A model generated the notes under the pieces. That model saw only the letters and a program-made list of their open reading frames with translations. It was not told the origin of the DNA and searched no databases. A DNA stretch of 64,000 bases, from assembly GCF_014596445.1 (NCBI RefSeq), contig NZ_MECL01000041.1, forward strand, positions 1 to 64,000. The letters are read 5' to 3'. Below are positions 59,338-64,000 of the stretch, piece after piece. Origin of the DNA: Streptomyces sp. CBMA29. Lineage in GTDB: Bacteria; Actinomycetota; Actinomycetes; Streptomycetales; Streptomycetaceae. Each line of letters opens with the position of its first letter. Position 1 is the first letter of the stretch. The translations under genes and the position numbers were made by a program.

Positions 59338-60933
59338 TCAGTAGACGTCGTGGCGGCGCAACGCCCGGGGCCGTCCGTCGGGGTCGGCGATCAGCCGCTG
59401 GAGCGGTGTGCTCAGCGCGGCTGACGCGCGTGACAGTACGGGGGTGGAGTACGCGCGGAGTCTGCCGGGCGGGCGCGGGCCACGGCGGCCGGCTTCGTAC
59501 CAGGCGTCCAGTCCGGCCGCCGACCGGGCGAAGGCGTCGAAGGCGGCGACCGGGTCGCAGAGCGCGTCGGGATCGTCGTGGTCGAGGTGCTCGGCGGCCA
59601 GTTCCAGGCGCAGATCGCGGGCGAAGGCACGGGCGCGGTCGCCCATGCCGCCGGGATCGCGCGGCTCCCGGGCGTCGTGGGTCTCGTCGATCACCGCGCA
59701 GCTCAGCTCGGAGTCGTGGGTCCAGGAGCGGCGGTTGATGTTGTCGGAGCCGACCGCGGCCCATACGTCGTCGATGACGCACACCTTCGCGTGGACGTAC
59801 ACCGGTGTCCCGGCGTGGTTTTCCGGGCTGTAGACCGCGAAGCGCCCGCCGCCCGCCCGGTGCAGTGACCGAAGCGCCTCGATCCGCCCCAGCAGGTTCA
59901 TCGGCGTGGTCAGCCGGCCCTCCTGGTCCGGATGCGCGGGCACCACCGCGATCATCCGCAACCCCGGACGCACGGTCAGGGCCCGTGCGAAGGCCGATAC
60001 CACCGGGGCCGACCACAGGTACTGGTCCTCCAGGTAGATCAGCGACCGGGCGCGCGCCAACGCCTTGTCGTAGGCGCGGGCGATGCTGCGTTCTCCTCCC
60101 GGCGCGAAGGGGTAGGCGTGCCTGCGCGCCGGATAGGTACGCAGCACTTGCACGGTCCGGGTGCCGCGCGGTTCGGGGTCGGGCGGCTGAGGCGGCAGCG
60201 GGTCGGCCACGGTGTCCTCGCGGGTGACCAGGGCACGCAGCCGGTTCAGCGGGCTGCGGCTGAGCGCAGAGGGATCTTCCCAGCGCTCGCGGAAGGTCGC
60301 CTCGATCGCGCCGACGGCCGGTCCGCGGACCTCCAGTTGGATGTCGTGCCACGGCGGAGTGGGCCCGTACGGAGCCGACATCGGCACCGCCCGGGTGTCC
60401 CCTCCGTGGTCGGCGTCGTCACGGCGGCTGTGGCACAGGTCGATGCCGCCGACGAAGGCCACATCGTGCTCCGGCCGGTCCGGGTGCCGCAGGACGACGA
60501 ATTTCTGGTGGTGCGCGCCGCCTGGGCGCACCCGCATGTCGAGCAGGCACTCCCCGCCCGCGGCCTCGATCTCCTCGCCGAGATGGCGGTTCTCGCTCTC
60601 GCTGAACTGGAGGCGGTCCAGATGCGAGCGCCACACCAGTCCCTTGACGACCACCCCGCGGCGCGCGGCATCGCACAGCACCTCGCCGATCCCGGTCCCC
60701 GCCCCCGCCATCAATTCGTCGGGATCGCCCCGCCAGTCGGTGAACATCAGCAGATCACCGGCTCGCTGACCACGTATCGCGGCGAGCAGTGCGCCGAAGT
60801 ACGCGGCGCCGTGGACCAAGGGGCGTACCTCGTTGCCCCGCGACCAGGCGTGCCCGGTGCCGTCCCGTACGTCGAGCATGGTCGCGTCATTGCCGCGCTC
60901 ACCGGGGGTGAGCAGCCAGTCGTCGAGCCGCAT
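59338..60933 (-). CDS. Phospholipase-D-like protein with two HKD motifs
   Basis: This 531-residue protein has two phospholipase D motifs: HHQKFVVL...DVAFVGGIDL in the first half and VHAKVCVIDDVWAAVGSDN in the second. Both have the H-x-K pattern. It has no signal peptide or membrane segment. It should act on phosphodiester bonds or transfer phosphatidyl groups. GGAGG precedes ATG 60933. It has no clear link to the catabolic blocks. Confidence 0.92.
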   Translation of the reverse strand: MRLDDWLLTPGERGNDATMLDVRDGTGHAWSRGNEVRPLVHGAAYFGALLAAIRGQRAGDLLMFTDWRGDPDELMAGAGTGIGEVLCDAARRGVVVKGLVWRSHLDRLQFSESENRHLGEEIEAAGGECLLDMRVRPGGAHHQKFVVLRHPDRPEHDVAFVGGIDLCHSRRDDADHGGDTRAVPMSAPYGPTPPWHDIQLEVRGPAVGAIEATFRERWEDPSALSRSPLNRLRALVTREDTVADPLPPQPPDPEPRGTRTVQVLRTYPARRHAYPFAPGGERSIARAYDKALARARSLIYLEDQYLWSAPVVSAFARALTVRPGLRMIAVVPAHPDQEGRLTTPMNLLGRIEALRSLHRAGGGRFAVYSPENHAGTPVYVHAKVCVIDDVWAAVGSDNINRRSWTHDSELSCAVIDETHDAREPRDPGGMGDRARAFARDLRLELAAEHLDHDDPDALCDPVAAFDAFARSAAGLDAWYEAGRRGPRPPGRLRAYSTPVLSRASAALSTPLQRLIADPDGRPRALRRHDVY

Positions 60934-61148
60934 GGCGTCGCCTCCGATAGGTGTCCCGTCGCACCTACCCCGTCATCCGCCCGACGCGCACAGCCCGCGA
61001 TGACCCACGTAAGACCGGGGCTTGACCTGGCGGGCAGCACGGTTTGGCTCGTCCCCGGCAATGAGCCGCGGGTGATGAGAACGGGCGTGGTGGCCCCGAC
61101 CCCGCTCGCGGCCGTTGCCACCAGCGCCGGCGCGGATCGCCCAGCCGA

Positions 61149-61889
61149 TCAGCGTGCCGCGGTGAGACCGTCGATGAACGGCTGGATGTGGCTCAGTAGT
61201 TCGTCCTGGTGGGGCGGGGTGAAGACGTCGAAGTGGCCGCAGTCCAGGTCCCGTACGGTGAGGTGGGTGGCGAGCGAGCGCCAGCGGGCGATCTGCGCCT
61301 CGCGGTCGGGGCTCGCGCAGGCGAGCAGGAGTGTGGGGGTGTCGCTGCGCTGTCGGACGCGATGGGTCCGCGCGGCGGTGAGATGGGCGGACGCGGTGGA
61401 GCGCAGCAGCGCCGGATCGAGGCCCGAGGACAGTCCGTTGACGGAGTGTTCGATGCTGTCGAGCGGGTGGGAGCGCAACAGCGCGTTGTCCGGTTCCAGT
61501 TCCGGGTGGCTGTCGATCATGACGACGGCGGGCGGCGGCGCACCCCCGGCGGTCCCTTGGGCCTCGGCTCCGGCTCCGGCTGCGGCCTCCGCGGCCAACT
61601 CCCAGGCGAGGACGCCGCCGAGCGACCAGCCGACGAGAAGCGCGGGCGGTCGGGGCAGTGCGTCGAGGAGTTCCCGGTAGGCGGCCGTCATCCGGGGGAC
61701 GCTCCGCTCCGGGCGCTCACCGGGCAGCAGACCCGCGGCGCGGATGCCGTAGACCCTTCCGTGCCGGGCAAGTCGCCGGGCCAGGCGGAGGTACTGGCCG
61801 AGCCCGCCGCCAGCCGGGTGGATCAGTACGGTGTCCAGCGGGCCGCTGCGCCGGCCCAGGGTCATGAGCAGCCCGGAGTCCTCGCTCAT
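61149..61889 (-). CDS. Type II thioesterase-like alpha/beta hydrolase
   Basis: This 246-residue hydrolase resembles the thioesterase domains of nonribosomal peptide and polyketide synthases. The start TVLIHPAGGGLGQYLRLARRL, the nucleophile LLVGWSLGG and the histidine in DCGHFDVFTPPHQ are in place. ATG 61889 overlaps the EamA stop (ATGA). It is the last gene of a three-gene unit with an adenylation gene. It may release or edit the product of that unit. Confidence 0.9.
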   Translation of the reverse strand: MSEDSGLLMTLGRRSGPLDTVLIHPAGGGLGQYLRLARRLARHGRVYGIRAAGLLPGERPERSVPRMTAAYRELLDALPRPPALLVGWSLGGVLAWELAAEAAAGAGAEAQGTAGGAPPPAVVMIDSHPELEPDNALLRSHPLDSIEHSVNGLSSGLDPALLRSTASAHLTAARTHRVRQRSDTPTLLLACASPDREAQIARWRSLATHLTVRDLDCGHFDVFTPPHQDELLSHIQPFIDGLTAAR

Positions 61890-62842
61890 CGGCCGGCCCG
61901 CTGGGTGACGGCGATGCACACCAGCACCGCGACCGCGGCGACGGCCGCGATCACCGGCGGGCGCTCGCCCAGCATCGGAACCGACCAGATCAAGGTGAGC
62001 AGCGGTTGGGACAGCAGGATCTGGCTGGCCCGGGTGATGCCGATGGCCGCGATCCCGCGGTACCACACCAGCGGGCCGAGGAACTGCGCCCCGGCGCCCA
62101 GCCAGATCAGGCCGATCAGCGAGCGCGCGGTGGGGTGCGGATGGTCGGCGAGCAGGGCGGCCACCGAGCCGGCGGCCATCAGCGGCAGGCAGATCATCAG
62201 GGCCCAGGCGATCACCTGCCAGCCCGGCATGGCTCGGGCCAGCAGCCCGCCCTCGGTGTACGCCGCCGCGGCGACCAGCAGTGACGCGAACAGGTACAGG
62301 TCCGCCGCCGAGAACGTCCCGCCGCCCTGCTGGAACGCGAACCCGACAACCACCGCGGCCCCGGTCAGCGCGGCGGCCCAGAACACCGGCGGCGGCCTGA
62401 CCCCGGTCCGCGCGGTGCCGTAGACGGCGGTGGTCAGCGGCAGGAGTCCGGCGATCACCGCGGCGTGGGTGGAGGTGGCGGTCTGTAGCGCCAGCGTGGT
62501 CAGCAGCGGGTATCCGACGATCAACCCGCCCGCCACGGTGGCCAGTCCGGCCCAGTGCGCGCGCCGGGGGAGGGGGACGCGCCGGGCCAGCAGGCAGCCA
62601 CCCGCGATCACCGCGGCCAGGACGGCGCGCACGGTGGTCACCGTCCACGGGCCCATGCCCTCCAGGGCCCAGGCGGTGGCCGGGAAGGTCAGCGAGAAGA
62701 CCACCACGCCCGCCACGGCCGGCACGCTTCCCGGCACTCCCGCTCGATCGGCGCCCTCCGGTACGTCCGCCGGTGCGGCGGCTCGCCGACTGGCCTGGCC
62801 GGGCTCCACGTTCATGGCGGGGCCTTTCCTCATCGCGCTCAT
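61886..62842 (-). CDS. EamA/DMT-family membrane transporter
   Basis: This 318-residue membrane protein has about ten hydrophobic helices in the two-repeat EamA arrangement, for example VAGVVVFSLTFPATAWALEG and LYLFASLLVAAAAYTEGGLL. ATG 62842 overlaps the upstream stop as TGATG. ATG 62815, with AGGAAAGG upstream, is an alternative that shortens the protein by nine residues. It may export the product of the adenylation gene. Confidence 0.88.
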   Translation of the reverse strand: MSAMRKGPAMNVEPGQASRRAAAPADVPEGADRAGVPGSVPAVAGVVVFSLTFPATAWALEGMGPWTVTTVRAVLAAVIAGGCLLARRVPLPRRAHWAGLATVAGGLIVGYPLLTTLALQTATSTHAAVIAGLLPLTTAVYGTARTGVRPPPVFWAAALTGAAVVVGFAFQQGGGTFSAADLYLFASLLVAAAAYTEGGLLARAMPGWQVIAWALMICLPLMAAGSVAALLADHPHPTARSLIGLIWLGAGAQFLGPLVWYRGIAAIGITRASQILLSQPLLTLIWSVPMLGERPPVIAAVAAVAVLVCIAVTQRAGR

Positions 62843-64000
62843 CAGGGGTTCCGCGCCAGCGCTTCGCGTAGCGCCGTACGGTCGATCTTTCCGTTGGTGT
62901 TGTAGGGGAAGGAACGACGGACGCTGACGGCCACCGGCACCATATAGGCGGGCAACCGCTCCCGTAGCCCGGCCAGCAGGGTGTCCGGGTCGAGCCGGGC
63001 GCCGGACTGCGCGGTACAGGCGGCAGCGAGCCGCTCCTGCCCGGCGGCGCCGTCGAGTGGCAGCACGACCGCCTCGTTGACGCCCGGTACCGCGCGCAAC
63101 GCCGCCTCGATCTCGCCGAGTTCGACGCGGTAGCCGCGGATCTTGATCTGGTGGTCGAGCCGGCCCAGGTGGACCAGCCCGTCCGGGCTCCGGCGCACCC
63201 GGTCCCCGGTGCGGTACCAGAGGTCGTCCGAGGGGGGATCGGCCCGTTCGACGACGGTGGTACGCCCCTGCTCCCGGCGCAGGAAGCGTCCGATGTTGTC
63301 CTGGGGGTCGAGATAGCCCGGGAAGCGCTGGACGCCTCGTACGCACAGCTCTCCCTCGTCGGCCTCGTGGCCGTCCTCGTCGACGACCAGGTGTTCCAGG
63401 CCGGGATAGAGGGCGCCGATCGGTACGGCGCCGCCCGGCCCGGCGTCGTTGGGCGTGCCGGTGTCTGCGGCGGGCGTCCCGGCGTGCCCGCCCGGTGCGG
63501 GCATCCGGAATTCGGTGCAGCTCAGGGTGAGTTCGGTGGGGCCGTAGAGATTCTCCAGCACGCTGTGCGGCGCGGCCCGCTGCCACGCGCTCGCCTGGGC
63601 GAGGGTGAGCGTCTCGCCGCAGAACAGGCTCCAGCGCAGTGACGGCATGCTGTCGGGGGCAAGCGCCCGCAGTCGCCGGGCGAAGGAAATGACCGAGGGC
63701 ACGGAGAACCAGTGGGTCAGCCGCTCGCGGGCGACGAAGCGGGCGGGCGCCAGGACGTCGTCGGGGCCCGGAACCACCAGCGTCGCCCCCGATCCCCAGG
63801 CCGCGAAGAGATCGAAGACCGAGAGGTCGAAGGTGAGCTCGAAGGTCTGCGACAGCCGTGCGCCGACGTCCAGTTGGTAGCGGTCGATGACGTGGCTCAG
63901 ATAGGCGTCGACAGAACGGTGCTGGATCGGGACGCCCTTCGGGGAGCCGGTCGATCCCGAGGTGAACAGGACGTAGCCGATGTCCCGCGGTCCGGGTGCG
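62842..64000 (-). CDS. Amino-acid adenylation enzyme (NRPS-like), partial at right edge
   Basis: The frame runs out of the window, so the N-terminal part is missing. The visible 386 codons contain the AMP motif LFTSGSTGSPKGVPI, ENLYGPTELTLSC, YRTGDRVRRSPDGLVHLGRLDHQIKIRGYRVEL and NTNGKIDRTAL, all typical of nonribosomal-peptide adenylation domains. The chain ends 10 residues after NGKIDR, with no carrier domain, so this is a stand-alone or terminal A domain. The amino acid it selects cannot be read with confidence. It is coupled to the transporter and thioesterase genes. Confidence 0.93.
   Translation of the reverse strand, partial: APGPRDIGYVLFTSGSTGSPKGVPIQHRSVDAYLSHVIDRYQLDVGARLSQTFELTFDLSVFDLFAAWGSGATLVVPGPDDVLAPARFVARERLTHWFSVPSVISFARRLRALAPDSMPSLRWSLFCGETLTLAQASAWQRAAPHSVLENLYGPTELTLSCTEFRMPAPGGHAGTPAADTGTPNDAGPGGAVPIGALYPGLEHLVVDEDGHEADEGELCVRGVQRFPGYLDPQDNIGRFLRREQGRTTVVERADPPSDDLWYRTGDRVRRSPDGLVHLGRLDHQIKIRGYRVELGEIEAALRAVPGVNEAVVLPLDGAAGQERLAAACTAQSGARLDPDTLLAGLRERLPAYMVPVAVSVRRSFPYNTNGKIDRTALREALARNP

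Noticed and set aside
57070..59424. A 784-codon plus-strand frame across pqqE, the AroE-like gene and the metallopeptidase
   Set aside because: It crosses three well supported genes in other frames and has no recognisable domain.

Overview
The DNA is very GC-rich. Start codons are ATG or GTG with GGAGG-like ribosome sites, genes overlap by ATGA or GTGA, there is a Tat signal peptide, and a secreted GH10 xylanase carries a ricin-type module. This all points to a high-GC actinomycete, most likely Streptomyces or a close relative. I see no rRNA, tRNA or CRISPR array. The window is mostly accessory catabolism, in several blocks, each with its own regulator.

Block 1 (about 0.2-18.5 kb) looks like an island for degrading an alicyclic or terpenoid-like compound. 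It starts just after the tail of a transposase. It encodes a cytochrome P450 with its own [3Fe-4S] ferredoxin and FAD ferredoxin reductase, a Baeyer-Villiger monooxygenase, three short-chain dehydrogenases, a zinc alcohol dehydrogenase, an acyl-CoA ligase, an acyl-CoA dehydrogenase and an enoyl-CoA hydratase. It also has a fused 2-oxoacid dehydrogenase E1, a cyclase-family hydrolase, two SnoaL-like proteins and a carboxymuconolactone decarboxylase-like protein. A TetR regulator lies in the middle. Most promoters of the block carry the same GACC-N4-GGTC operator, several of them inside a TTGATT-N17-TATTAT type promoter. One more copy lies far away, in front of the MFS gene at 35.8-37.3 kb, and ties that transporter to this regulon.

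Block 2 (about 19.2-35.6 kb) is an aromatic meta-cleavage pathway. It has a Rieske oxygenase with ferredoxin and an FNR-like reductase, a KstD-like flavoprotein, a BphC-type extradiol dioxygenase, a meta-cleavage hydrolase, and the full lower pathway of hydratase, aldolase and acylating acetaldehyde dehydrogenase. It also has an MFS transporter, two cupins, a small VOC protein, a HepT-like protein with a broken active site, an IclR regulator and a GntR regulator made of two complete copies in tandem. A 17-bp palindrome, consensus ATTCCGYYTRRTGGAAY, recurs in front of its transcription units.

Block 3 (37.6-39.1 kb) is the xylanase. Block 4 (39.5-50.6 kb) is an overlapping operon of aldehyde dehydrogenase, ThDP enzyme and a branched-chain type ABC importer with a fused permease-ATPase. 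It runs divergently from an IclR regulator, a CaiB/BaiF CoA-transferase and a small citrate-synthase-family lyase. Block 5 (50.8-58.2 kb) holds a Tat-exported PQQ dehydrogenase with a cupredoxin-like tail, a ThuA-like protein, a complete pqqABCDE operon (pqqA is a 51-codon gene) and a shikimate/quinate dehydrogenase-like gene. Block 6 (58.3-64 kb) holds a zinc metallopeptidase, a phospholipase-D-like protein, and the end of an amino-acid adenylation gene with an EamA transporter and a type II thioesterase, cut by the right edge.

All assignments come from reading the sequence. No search was run, and substrates are inferred.
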